NCBI GenBank assembly: GCA_018336035.1
Contig: JAGXRD010000107.1
Location: 1 to 45,083 of the forward strand
DNA: 45,083 bases
Origin: Alphaproteobacteria bacterium
GTDB lineage: Bacteria; Pseudomonadota; Alphaproteobacteria; Ferrovibrionales; Ferrovibrionaceae
Direction of reading: 5' to 3'
The notes below the pieces were generated by a model. That model was not told where the DNA came from, ran no database searches, and saw only the letters and a list, made by a program, of their open reading frames with translations. A program made the position numbers and the translations under genes. Positions 8,177 to 18,064 of the stretch are shown here, one piece after another. Position 1 is the stretch's first letter, and each line of letters opens with the position of its first letter.

Positions 8177-8285
8177 CGCCGCTGCCCTTTGACTACGCCT
8201 TTTGAATAGCTAGGCGTGCCCCGCCGCTGGCTCTAGAAAAGCGGCGGGACGGGACGGGCCGTCGCGAAAGAACGAGGAGAACAGG

Positions 8286-8612
8286 GTGAGCGACGCCATT
8301 ACCCAGATGCGAGAGCAGATCCGCAAACTGCAGGACGATAAGGCTCGGCTGGCGGGTGATCTGGACGCATTGGCTAAAAAGCGCCCGGAACTCGACAAGC
8401 AGATCATGGCAGCCCAGGCCAAGCTTAGGGATGCCAAGGGGCCGGCGGTTCAGCAACTGCAGAATGAAATCCGCAACGCAAAGGAAGCTGCCCAGGGCGC
8501 CGCCGGCGGGATGCAGAGTTTGCGGGGAAAAATAGCGGAACTGACCGGAAAGATTGCGGAACTGGATAAAAACATTAAAATCGTTGAAGATTTCATGCGG
8601 CCGAAGAAATAG
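8286..8612 (+). CDS. Small coiled-coil protein of unknown function
   Basis: 108 residues, GTG start six bases after GAGGAG (8274-8279). No signal peptide or membrane segment. Two strongly heptad-like helices are visible: about residues 4-62 (QMREQIRKLQDDKARLAG onward) and 75-100 (LRGKIAELTGKIAELDKNI), separated by a Gly/Ala-rich hinge (AAQGAAGGMQ). It should form an antiparallel or dimeric coiled coil. It ends 36 bases before the pentapeptide-repeat gene, on the same strand, so the two probably form an operon and may interact. I do not recognise the family. Confidence 0.75.
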   Translation: MSDAITQMREQIRKLQDDKARLAGDLDALAKKRPELDKQIMAAQAKLRDAKGPAVQQLQNEIRNAKEAAQGAAGGMQSLRGKIAELTGKIAELDKNIKIVEDFMRPKK

Positions 8613-8648
8613 GCTGCCGAGGGCACGAAAATAGGGGGCAGGGGCAGT

Positions 8649-9914
8649 ATGAACCCCATGGAAGTAGAACGGATGTTGGCACGCCATCGGGAGTGGCTGG
8701 CCAAGCGTCCCCGCGGTGCTCGCCTGAATCTCTCATTGGCAGATTTGCAGGGCTACGATTTCAGCGGCGCTGATCTTCGCGCCGCCAAGATGTCCGGTGC
8801 CAATATGTCGCGCGCCGTGCTGGTCGAGACCAATCTGTCTGAAGCAGATCTGTTCGCCGCCAATCTGGAACGCGCCGATCTTTCCAAGGCCGACCTGACC
8901 AAGGCCGACCTGCGTGGCGCCTCGATGCGCGGCGCGACACTGGCCGGCGCCCGCCTGATGGGCGTGGATTTCCGCGGCGGCGCCCTGATGCAGGCCTCCG
9001 ACAACGGTGTCGGTTTCGGCGGCCCTGATTCAAGTGGCAACAAGCCGAAAGCGAACACCTCCGGAGCCGATCTGGCCGAAGCCAATCTGCGCGGTTCGAA
9101 CCTGACCGGTTCGAACATGAACGGCGTCAATCTCGCAGGCGCCAATCTTTCGCGGGCCAACCTCACCAAGGTATCGCTGCGCAAGGCCAATCTGGCCGGC
9201 GCCGATTTCAAGGGCGCCTGTCTGCGTGGTGTGGATATGTCGCTGGCACTGATTGACGGCGCCGACTTCCAGGGCGCCGACCTCAAGGGTGCAATCCTCG
9301 AAGACGTCGACATGGATTCCGCCAACTTCACCGGCGCCGAGCTGTTTGTCGATGTCGCCAGCTTTGGTGACACGGTCGCCAGCATCCTTCAGGAACACGA
9401 GAAGTGGATCAAGACCGACGGGCGCGAAGGCACCCGCGCTGATCTCGCCGGCCTGAATATGGAACGCATCGATCTTTCCAATAAGGATCTCAGCGGCGCC
9501 AATCTGAAGGGCGCCAAGCTCGCCGGCGCCAAGCTGCAGAATGCCACACTGGTAATGACCGATCTGTCCGAGGCCGATCTCACCGGTGCCAACCTGATTG
9601 GCGCGCTGGCAAATGGCGTCAATCTCGCGCGCGCCATTCTGCAAAAAGCGCTGCTGACTCGTGCCCAGCTCGGACAGGTGCCGTTGCGTGGTCCGGACGG
9701 CAAGCCAATCGGCCGCTTCTGGTCGGCAAGCCTTGCGGCCGCTGATGCCAGCGATGCGGATTTCTCCGATGCGCTGCTGAAGGGCGCCAATCTGATCGAT
9801 GCCAAGCTCACTCGGGCCAGGCTAGTGAATGCCAATCTGACCGATGCGAAGATGGTGAACGCAGATTTGACGGGCGCGGACATGACCGGCGCACAGATCC
9901 CGCAGCAGGGCTGA
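8649..9914 (+). CDS. Pentapeptide-repeat protein with duplicated N-cap module
   Basis: 421 residues, mostly A(D/N)LxG-type pentapeptides that fold as a right-handed quadrilateral beta-helix. Two tracts are seen: about 25-235 and about 262-420. Each is introduced by a short helical cap with a shared pattern: LxxHxxWL...G.R.(N/D)L at residues 10-28 (H13, W16) and again at about 247-268 (H250, W253). This points to an internal duplication of a whole capped module. Loops break the coils near 118-138 (GFGGPDSSGNKPK) and 345-360 (RGPDGKPIGRFW). No signal peptide, so probably cytoplasmic. Function is unknown; some pentapeptide proteins mimic DNA and protect gyrase, others are scaffolds. Co-directional with the coiled-coil gene upstream. 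Confidence 0.88.
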   Translation: MNPMEVERMLARHREWLAKRPRGARLNLSLADLQGYDFSGADLRAAKMSGANMSRAVLVETNLSEADLFAANLERADLSKADLTKADLRGASMRGATLAGARLMGVDFRGGALMQASDNGVGFGGPDSSGNKPKANTSGADLAEANLRGSNLTGSNMNGVNLAGANLSRANLTKVSLRKANLAGADFKGACLRGVDMSLALIDGADFQGADLKGAILEDVDMDSANFTGAELFVDVASFGDTVASILQEHEKWIKTDGREGTRADLAGLNMERIDLSNKDLSGANLKGAKLAGAKLQNATLVMTDLSEADLTGANLIGALANGVNLARAILQKALLTRAQLGQVPLRGPDGKPIGRFWSASLAAADASDADFSDALLKGANLIDAKLTRARLVNANLTDAKMVNADLTGADMTGAQIPQQG

Positions 9915-9934
9915 TCCGGTCAGGAAACCGGATC
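9913..9934. terminator. Candidate bidirectional hairpin between convergent genes
   Basis: Perfect eight-base-pair stem GATCCGGT / ACCGGATC with a six-base loop, starting within the pentapeptide gene's stop codon and ending 12 bases before the opposing gene's stop. It has no strong T-run, so termination is inferred from position. Confidence 0.5.
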
Positions 9935-9946
9935 GCATCTTCCCAC

Positions 9947-11143
9947 TCAGCTTTCCATGTTCCGCGCGCGTTCAAGGCGCATGCGGCCAGCATGGTCGAT
10001 GGCTTCCTTGTAGGATTCCGGCGCCAGCGATGACAGCTTATGGCTGAGGTTGCGCGACAGCTGCCACTCCTTGCGCGGATCATTCTTGCTGAGCAACGCT
10101 TTCGAACTCAGGTTCGACAGGATGCGCTCCCACAGGGTGTCGGCGCAGAGCGGCAGCTTGTTTTCGCCCAGCAGACGATTGACCTTTTCCAGCAGCGGAT
10201 CGGGCTTGGCCGGCATTTCAAGTTTGCCAGCCGAAAGATCCGCCAGTGCGATCAGCGCTTCGGAAAGACCGGGTCGTGACCCCAACAGGTCCTGGATCAG
10301 TGTGGTGGAATCCATGCAGGAGGCTGCAATTTCATCCAGCAGCGCCGCGGTGCCGTGCATCGGCCGCTCGATCATGTCGTTCAAAACAAGATCCAGTCGC
10401 GCGGCGTAGCTGGACAGAGACTGCGTCACCTTCGTCGTCTGGAAGAAGAACATGAAACGCAGTTCGTCGTCCTTCATGCGTTGCGACAGGCGCTCATAGA
10501 GACGCGCATAATCGTTATTCTCGAAGGCGGGCAGGTTCTTTTCTGCCAGCATATTGCGTGTATGGGTCATCAGCTTGTCGAACAGTGCTTCCAGCTTCTT
10601 GCTGCGCTCGGCCTGACCAGGCAGGCCAGGCTGCGTCTGCGCGCCGGCAAGTGCATAGATACCAGCCCGCATGAAACTGCTCATGTCGTTGAGCTTGCGC
10701 TGATGCTGGGGCGAATGCAGCAGTTCGATCGCAGTGGCATTCTGTTTGTCGAGGAATTCACGGAAGACCGTTCCAAAGGCCTTTACTGACGGACGCTTCG
10801 CCAGGTCGAAGATGGTCTCGCATACGGGGAATTCGCCCTTATAGGGGCGCGTCGTCATCGTTTTGGGGCGGGCGGTGGCGACCTTGTTGAAGATTTCCGA
10901 CTGGGTGCCGAAACCATCCGAACGCTCGCGCGAGCGAAGCACCTTCACGGCTTGGAAGTCGCCCATGTTCAGCAGGGCATTGGCCTGGGCAATGGCGTTC
11001 TTTTCCAGTTGTTCGTTGGCGTGCTGGGTATTGCTGGTCTGACCCTCGAGACGCTTATCGAGGCGCCAGCGACCATCGACCTGCACGTAAATCTCGTAGG
11101 AATAGGCGCGGGATCCCGCACCAAAGATCGAACCAAAAACCAT
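9947..11143 (-). CDS. Conserved-looking helical protein of unknown function
   Basis: 398 residues, no signal peptide or membrane helix. The N-terminal about 85 residues look like a separate alpha/beta domain: YSYEIYVQVDGRWRLDKRL, then an alanine-rich helix AIAQANALLNMGDFQAVKVL. The remaining about 300 residues are predominantly helical with many charged and leucine positions (KLNDMSSFMRAGIYALAG, FMFFFQTTKVTQSLSSYAARL) and end basic. I do not recognise a named family. It lies downstream of and on the same strand as another unrecognised gene (11227-11655, 83 bases apart) and convergent with the pentapeptide gene. Confidence 0.8.
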   Translation of the reverse strand: MVFGSIFGAGSRAYSYEIYVQVDGRWRLDKRLEGQTSNTQHANEQLEKNAIAQANALLNMGDFQAVKVLRSRERSDGFGTQSEIFNKVATARPKTMTTRPYKGEFPVCETIFDLAKRPSVKAFGTVFREFLDKQNATAIELLHSPQHQRKLNDMSSFMRAGIYALAGAQTQPGLPGQAERSKKLEALFDKLMTHTRNMLAEKNLPAFENNDYARLYERLSQRMKDDELRFMFFFQTTKVTQSLSSYAARLDLVLNDMIERPMHGTAALLDEIAASCMDSTTLIQDLLGSRPGLSEALIALADLSAGKLEMPAKPDPLLEKVNRLLGENKLPLCADTLWERILSNLSSKALLSKNDPRKEWQLSRNLSHKLSSLAPESYKEAIDHAGRMRLERARNMES

Positions 11144-11226
11144 GACTTCCCCACCAACTCGCTTTGTATGTTCTGGTATGAATCGATCCTTGCCGTCAGA
11201 GACGGTGATTGCAAGGCGATTATCGT

Positions 11227-11655
11227 TCAGTCCTGTTTATCGCGGCGCTGCGCTTCGGCAATGGCGCGCTGCTCGACCGCTTGTAATTGCTTGGCAAATC
11301 GCTCAAAAGCCTGGGAGACCGAGAGCACGAACTGGCGTTGCTGTGGCTCCGGCATTTCCAGTGCGGCTTCCGCGAATTTGCGGGCCTGCTGGCGCGCCAG
11401 CCCGGCGGCATCGCGGAACGCATCAACACGCACCTGTTCAAAGGTGGACAGGATGCAGTGCCGGGTGATGCTTTCTTCGACGGTTTTGAAGGAAGCTTCC
11501 TTGACCATGCCGTCTTTCAGCAGGTCAAAGACCAGCAGGGTCTCTTCCGAAATCCGGTTGATGATACCGTCGACCCTTTCGCGGTCGCGCGGGGTCGGGG
11601 CCAGGTCGGGCTCCGACGGCCGTTTGTTCGAACGCTTGACGACACTGGACCACAT
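11227..11655 (-). CDS. Small helical protein of unknown function
   Basis: 142 residues from ATG 11655; ATG 11682 and GTG/ATG codons up to 11721 are alternative starts and none has a clear Shine-Dalgarno site. After a basic, proline-containing leader, the body from about residue 25 is all helical: RERVDGIINRISEETLLVF, then FEQVRVDAFRDAAGLARQQ, and an amphipathic C-terminal helix FERFAKQLQAVEQRAIAEA. No cysteine cluster, no membrane segment. Unrecognised. It precedes the 398-residue unknown gene, probably in one transcript. Confidence 0.65.
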   Translation of the reverse strand: MWSSVVKRSNKRPSEPDLAPTPRDRERVDGIINRISEETLLVFDLLKDGMVKEASFKTVEESITRHCILSTFEQVRVDAFRDAAGLARQQARKFAEAALEMPEPQQRQFVLSVSQAFERFAKQLQAVEQRAIAEAQRRDKQD

Positions 11656-11831
11656 GACCCCGGTGACGGCCCTTTCTGGCATCCGTCGGAATTTACCTGC
11701 CGGTCGCATAGTGCGACACAACCCCGAGGTGCGCCACGATTATCGCCGATAAATGGTTGCCCAAGGCTTAAGTGTTGGTAATGGGCGAAAGTTAGCGGAT
11801 TGTTCCTATTATCGGTCTCGCGCTGGCCATG

Positions 11832-11858
11832 AAAAAAGGCCCCGCAAGCGGGGCCTTT
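11832..11858 (-). terminator. Rho-independent terminator of the first TakP-like gene
   Basis: GGCCCC / GGGGCC core extended by A-T pairs, loop GCAAGC; read on the minus strand the hairpin is followed by a run of six T. It lies 25 bases beyond the stop at 11883. Confidence 0.85.
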
Positions 11859-11882
11859 CTCCAGTTCTCCACAAGCTGAGTA

Positions 11883-13019
<1,137 letters not shown>

Positions 13020-13144
13020 TTATCTTCTCCCTGTTTGACGGGCCGGACTCTGTCGGCCCGATTACCCACCGCCCTTGCAGACTCGCGCTGCGTCAGACGA
13101 TGCCGGGAGATTACGGGATAGGGTTCGTCAGAACAATGACAGAT

Positions 13145-13175
13145 AAAGAAAAGCCCCGCAGGGCGGGGCTTTTCC
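13145..13175 (-). terminator. Rho-independent terminator of the second TakP-like gene
   Basis: Perfect 11-base-pair stem AAAAGCCCCGC / GCGGGGCTTTT with a three-base loop, T-rich on exit in the minus direction. It lies 35 bases past the stop at 13210 and within the 193-base space before copy A's start, so the two copies should be transcribed separately. Confidence 0.8.
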
Positions 13176-13209
13176 ATCATTCGTACACTGAAAGTCTTTG
13201 GACTGTTTA

Positions 13210-14346
<1,137 letters not shown>

Positions 14347-14469
14347 CTAGTGTCTGTCAGCCGGTATTCCGGTCCGGAAAATGAGGCTACAGGAACTGCG
14401 TGTACACGGAGAATCCGTATACGTTTGGGGAAAATACCCCTCTAGGGAACCTCAGGCAAGAAACCTGGG

Positions 14470-15240
14470 TCAGACAAAGGTAGGGACGGCGAGGGTGGGT
14501 TGGGGAGCCGGATCGGCCTGTTCGTCCAGAAGTCTCCAGCCCTCCTGGGTGAGGGCTTCGAGGGGGCGGAAGCGGCTCTTGTAAGCCATTTTCCGACTCT
14601 CGGCGATCCAGTAGCCGAGATAAACGTAGGGCATGCCCAGATCGCGGGCATTCTGGATATGCCACAGGATGATGAAGCTGCCCGGGCTGCGGTTTTCGAA
14701 GTCAGGGTCAAAGTAGCTGTAAACCAGCGAGATGCCATCGCTCATCTCGTCAATCAGGCAGACACCGAACAGACGCCCATCGGCATTACGGAATTCGGTC
14801 AGGCCGCTGCGCACAGGGCTGTCTTCGACCATGGCGCGGTAATCGGCAAACTCCATATCGGCCATACCGCCGCCATCGTGGCGCGCGGTCACATAGCGGC
14901 GGAAGACCTGGTAATGCTCTCGGGTCGCGTAGGCCGGCAGACGCCGGGCCATCACGCCATCGTTTCGGCGCAGTACACGGCGCTGTGTCGGATCGGGCTG
15001 GAAGTCGGCAGTCGGTACGCGAACAGGCACACAGGCATTACAGTTCTCGCAGGCTGGCCGATAGGCCAGATCCTGGCTGCGGCGGAAGCCAGCCTGGCTG
15101 AGCGCGTTGTGCAGCCCATCGGGATCGTCGCCGGCCAGCAGCGTCACGACCTTGCGCTCCAGCCGGCCCTGCAAATAGGGGCAAGGTGTCGGCGGCGTCG
15201 CAAAGAAGTGCCGCAAGGGTATCTGCAAGCGATGTTTCAC
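14470..15240 (-). CDS. bpt: Aspartate/glutamate leucyltransferase (ATE family, Bpt)
   Basis: 256 residues from GTG 15240; conserved family sequence begins right there (HRLQIPLRHFF), and the open frame further upstream is unrelated. ATE_N domain with CPYLQGRLERKVVT and the cysteine motif ACENCNACVPVRV, then ATE_C with FRRYVTARH, SYFDPDF, GSFIILWHI and YVYLGYWI. Bacterial members of this short form transfer leucine from Leu-tRNA to N-terminal Asp or Glu, feeding proteins to the ClpS/ClpAP N-degron route; whether this one uses Leu- or Arg-tRNA is not proven here. It is the last gene after motA-motB-RDD, 79 bases behind the RDD stop. Confidence 0.9.
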   Translation of the reverse strand: MKHRLQIPLRHFFATPPTPCPYLQGRLERKVVTLLAGDDPDGLHNALSQAGFRRSQDLAYRPACENCNACVPVRVPTADFQPDPTQRRVLRRNDGVMARRLPAYATREHYQVFRRYVTARHDGGGMADMEFADYRAMVEDSPVRSGLTEFRNADGRLFGVCLIDEMSDGISLVYSYFDPDFENRSPGSFIILWHIQNARDLGMPYVYLGYWIAESRKMAYKSRFRPLEALTQEGWRLLDEQADPAPQPTLAVPTFV

Positions 15241-15319
15241 GTCGCAGTCCGTCCGCGTGAGAGTCGTAGTAAGATTAGCGTAATTGAGCGGCTTGGGGAG
15301 GGGGTAATCTGCGCTTTTC

Positions 15320-15814
15320 TCACACGCGGCCCAGATGGCGAACCACCATCGTGCCACACAGCTGATCGTGAAGGCAGCGCCGACGATTGCTGAACAGCGG
15401 CCAGAGCAGGATAAGCCCGCCGGTAAAGCTGGTTGTGACGTAAAAGACCGCAGTATGCAGCAGAGCCTGGATATAACCCGGTTTCCCGCCATCCCAGACA
15501 CGTACCCGCAACCCGAAAATGCGCATGCCTAAGGTTGCAGAACCCGGCCCGCCGATGGTGAGCGTGTGATAGGCGACTGGGATTGCTGCGGCGAGCAGGA
15601 CCAACAGCGGCGTGGCGAGTCCGAAAGTGATCACAGTGAAAAAAACGAGCGCCACCTTGTAGATGAGCAGCAGGCCCAGCAGAACGCAAAGGTCGATGGC
15701 ATAGGCAAGGCAGCGTCGCCAAAGAACGCCGTCAAACTGCGCCGGGTCGGTGAACGGATCCACCACAGGGATCGCCGACGACATAAGTTCGGAGGAAGGC
15801 TTCTGATCTGACAT
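15320..15814 (-). CDS. RDD family membrane protein
   Basis: 164 residues. RDD-family pattern: RRCLAYAIDLCVLLGLLL at about 33-50 (Arg...Asp in the first helix), a second helix pair (about 54-85), then the hallmark TLGMRIFGLRV, and a last hydrophobic segment around AVFYVTTSFTGGLILLW. Three membrane spans are expected. Members are small inner-membrane proteins, some linked to ion or proton exchange, with no firm general function. The start codon lies two bases after the motB stop, so expression is probably coupled to the flagellar stator genes. Confidence 0.88.
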   Translation of the reverse strand: MSDQKPSSELMSSAIPVVDPFTDPAQFDGVLWRRCLAYAIDLCVLLGLLLIYKVALVFFTVITFGLATPLLVLLAAAIPVAYHTLTIGGPGSATLGMRIFGLRVRVWDGGKPGYIQALLHTAVFYVTTSFTGGLILLWPLFSNRRRCLHDQLCGTMVVRHLGRV

Positions 15815-15816
15815 GA

Positions 15817-17028
15817 TCAGCGGCTTGGCATAACGCGAATCTGGCTGTTGCTACCAGGTCCGTTGAGGCCCGGCGGCGGCGGCGGCGGCGGCGGCGGATT
15901 GCGCAGCGCGCCGGGATTCACCCGGCCCGGGGTGAAGCCGCCGCTGGTGTTGCCTGCCCCCCCAGCACGATTGCCGCCAGTCGTATTGTTGGCGCCCGGT
16001 GCAGCCTTCGGCACATCGCTCAACAGCAGAATCGCGATACGGCGGTTACGTGCATCGAGGGGGTTATCCTTGATGAGTGGATCCTGATCGGCATTGCCGG
16101 TCACCTGTCGAATACGCTCGCTGGGCACGCCAGCTTCAATCATGGCGCGGCGCGCGGCGTTGGCGCGATCAGCCGACAGTTCCCAGTTCGAATAGGAGCC
16201 CTGGCCGCGGAATGGCTGCGCATCGGTATTGCCGCTGATTGCCAGCTTGTTGGGCAGCTTCGAGACAGCCTGCGCGACCTGCTGCATCAGCCGGCGCGTT
16301 TTCTCGGTCATGCCGGCGCTGCCTGAGGGGAACATCGACGACTGTTCTTCGTCGACCAGCTGGATACGAAAACCCTCCGGCGTGTTGTCGAACACGATCT
16401 GCTTCGACAGTTCAGCCAGCTGCGGATTGTCCTGGATGGCCTGTCGGATCTGGGCTTCCAGTTCGTGGAAATTTTCAGCCTCGGCCTGCGCGACGCGCTC
16501 GCGTGCCGCCTGCGCATCGATCTGCTGCAGGTCGGTGATCTGCTCGGCGGGACCGGCGCCGGTGCCTTCCTGGTTCTGCTGGCCGGCGCCGCGCTGTGCG
16601 GCTTCCGACGGATCTGGAAAACGATCACCCTGCGTGCCGGCGGCCGGAGGCGGCTGGCGCGCGTCGGGATAACGCTGGTCGTATTGCGGCTGATCGGGCT
16701 GGTCGCTCTTTTCCGACGATGGGCCAATCACGATGGCCGGCAAACCGAAGCTGGAAATCTTGCCGCCATCTTCCAGAATGGTACGGCCACCCATCACGCC
16801 ACCGGCGCCCGACAGGCTACGGCTGACTGAGGCAGGTGAGAAATAGTCGGCAACACCCTTCTTCTGTTCGTCGGTCGTCACGTTCAGCAGCCACAGGAGC
16901 AGGAAGAACGCCATCATCGCGGTGACGAAGTCGGCGTACGCAACCTTCCATGCGCCGCCATGGGCGGAATGTACGCCCTTCTTGATCTTCTTGACGATAA
17001 TCGGGCGTTCGCCCTCGACACCGGCCAT
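15817..17028 (-). CDS. motB: Flagellar motor stator protein MotB
   Basis: 403 residues, longer than the usual about 260-310. Basic cytoplasmic N-terminus (IIVKKIKKG), then a single membrane helix with the proton-binding aspartate: YADFVTAMMAFFLLLWLL (D33). A plug/linker follows, with a long Gln/Pro/Gly-rich insert at about 100-165. The OmpA-like peptidoglycan-binding domain spans about 215-340 (NKLAISGNTDAQPF, NWELSADRANAARRAMIEAG, NRRIAILLL). The tail is Gly/Pro-rich with nine consecutive prolines. It anchors the MotA ring to the cell wall and conducts protons. It begins 20 bases after motA. Confidence 0.95.
   Translation of the reverse strand: MAGVEGERPIIVKKIKKGVHSAHGGAWKVAYADFVTAMMAFFLLLWLLNVTTDEQKKGVADYFSPASVSRSLSGAGGVMGGRTILEDGGKISSFGLPAIVIGPSSEKSDQPDQPQYDQRYPDARQPPPAAGTQGDRFPDPSEAAQRGAGQQNQEGTGAGPAEQITDLQQIDAQAARERVAQAEAENFHELEAQIRQAIQDNPQLAELSKQIVFDNTPEGFRIQLVDEEQSSMFPSGSAGMTEKTRRLMQQVAQAVSKLPNKLAISGNTDAQPFRGQGSYSNWELSADRANAARRAMIEAGVPSERIRQVTGNADQDPLIKDNPLDARNRRIAILLLSDVPKAAPGANNTTGGNRAGGAGNTSGGFTPGRVNPGALRNPPPPPPPPPGLNGPGSNSQIRVMPSR
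15871..15897. repeat. (CGG)9 trinucleotide repeat inside motB
   Basis: Nine uninterrupted CGG units on the plus strand encode a run of nine prolines near the MotB C-terminus. Pure codon repetition makes it a slippage-prone tract that could change length in frame without breaking the gene. Confidence 0.9.
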
Positions 17029-17048
17029 GCTTCAGAGCCCTGCGGTCG

Positions 17049-17909
17049 TCAAACAGTTTGCACTTTGCTGGTCGCTTCTTCGACTTCGTAGAAAGTCGGC
17101 CGCACATTTGACATCAGCGATTTTCGTGCGAATTCGACCGACACAGCCGGTGCGTAACCCTGAAGATGCGCCAGCAGACCGGCCTTCATGCACATCAGGT
17201 ATTTGCTGTCATGCTCCATCGTGGCCTTACAGGCGGCCGCGATCGGCGAGACGATACCATAAGACATCAGAATGCCGAGGAAGGTGCCGACGAGTGCGCC
17301 GCCGATCAGCTTGCCCAGCACTTCCGGCGGTTCGCTGATCGAGCCCATGGTTTTGATAACACCGAGCACTGCGGCCACGATGCCGAGGGCAGGGAAGCTT
17401 TCGCCGAAGGCGTTGATGGCAGACTGGGCGAGGTGATCTTCCTGGTGATGGACTTCCAGTTCCATGTCCATGAGCGATTCCATCTCATGCGGGTTTTCGC
17501 TGCCCAGGGTCATCAGGCGCAGATAATCGCAGAGGAAATCCATGGTGTGATGGTCGGCCATGAATTTGGGGAACTGGGTGAAGAGCTTGCTCTCTTCCGG
17601 CTTTTCGATGTGCTGTTCCAGTGCCAGCATCCCCTTGCTCTTGGCGAGCTTGAACACGCTGTACATCATCGACAGCAGTTCGAGGTAATCGTCCTTGCTG
17701 TATTTCGGGCCCTTGAAGGCGGTCTTGAAACCATTCAGGCCAGCTTTCAGAACCGGCTTCGGATTGCCGACGATGAAGGCGCCGACGCCCGCGCCACCGA
17801 TGATCACCAGTTCGAACGGCTGCCACAGCACGGAGAGCTTGCCGCCCATGGCGACATAGCCGCCAAGCACGCAGCCCAGACCGACGATAGAGCCGATAAT
17901 GATCAGCAT
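17049..17909 (-). CDS. motA: Flagellar motor stator protein MotA
   Basis: 286 residues from ATG 17909, preceded by GGAGA six bases upstream; the in-frame start at 17936 would add an unusual tail. Four membrane helices: about 1-21, 30-50, 165-185 and 198-220. Family features include PFELVIIGGAGVGAFIVGN, the large cytoplasmic loop with charged residues for FliG contact, and FPALGIVAAVLGVIKTMG with the conserved proline. With MotB it forms the proton-driven stator. It is the first gene of a minus-strand cluster motA-motB-RDD-bpt. Confidence 0.96.
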   Translation of the reverse strand: MLIIIGSIVGLGCVLGGYVAMGGKLSVLWQPFELVIIGGAGVGAFIVGNPKPVLKAGLNGFKTAFKGPKYSKDDYLELLSMMYSVFKLAKSKGMLALEQHIEKPEESKLFTQFPKFMADHHTMDFLCDYLRLMTLGSENPHEMESLMDMELEVHHQEDHLAQSAINAFGESFPALGIVAAVLGVIKTMGSISEPPEVLGKLIGGALVGTFLGILMSYGIVSPIAAACKATMEHDSKYLMCMKAGLLAHLQGYAPAVSVEFARKSLMSNVRPTFYEVEEATSKVQTV

Positions 17910-18064
17910 TCCAAATCTCCATGCCCACGCCACCACAACTCGCTGACGCGAATCCGGCTGGGGCGCGTAACCCGACCCTTCTTATCGTATGCGGGGGGTA
18001 AAGAGAATATTGAAAAGGGGTAATGGCTTACGCCGGAAAGGGCTGATTTGATCACTTTTTCGGG

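Noticed and set aside
8751-9914. Apparent DNA repeats across the pentapeptide gene
   Set aside because: The repetition follows from the A(D/N)LxG protein periodicity; units differ at the DNA level and are not a separate repeat element.
15241-15501. Extended N-terminus for the Bpt/ATE protein up to 15501
   Set aside because: The extra 87 codons overlap the RDD gene in another frame and have no similarity to the family; conserved sequence begins at the GTG at 15240.
17910-18064. Possible flagellar sigma-28 promoter before motA (ACGATAAG on the minus strand)
   Set aside because: Only part of the -10 box matches and no TAAA-type -35 box lies at the right distance.
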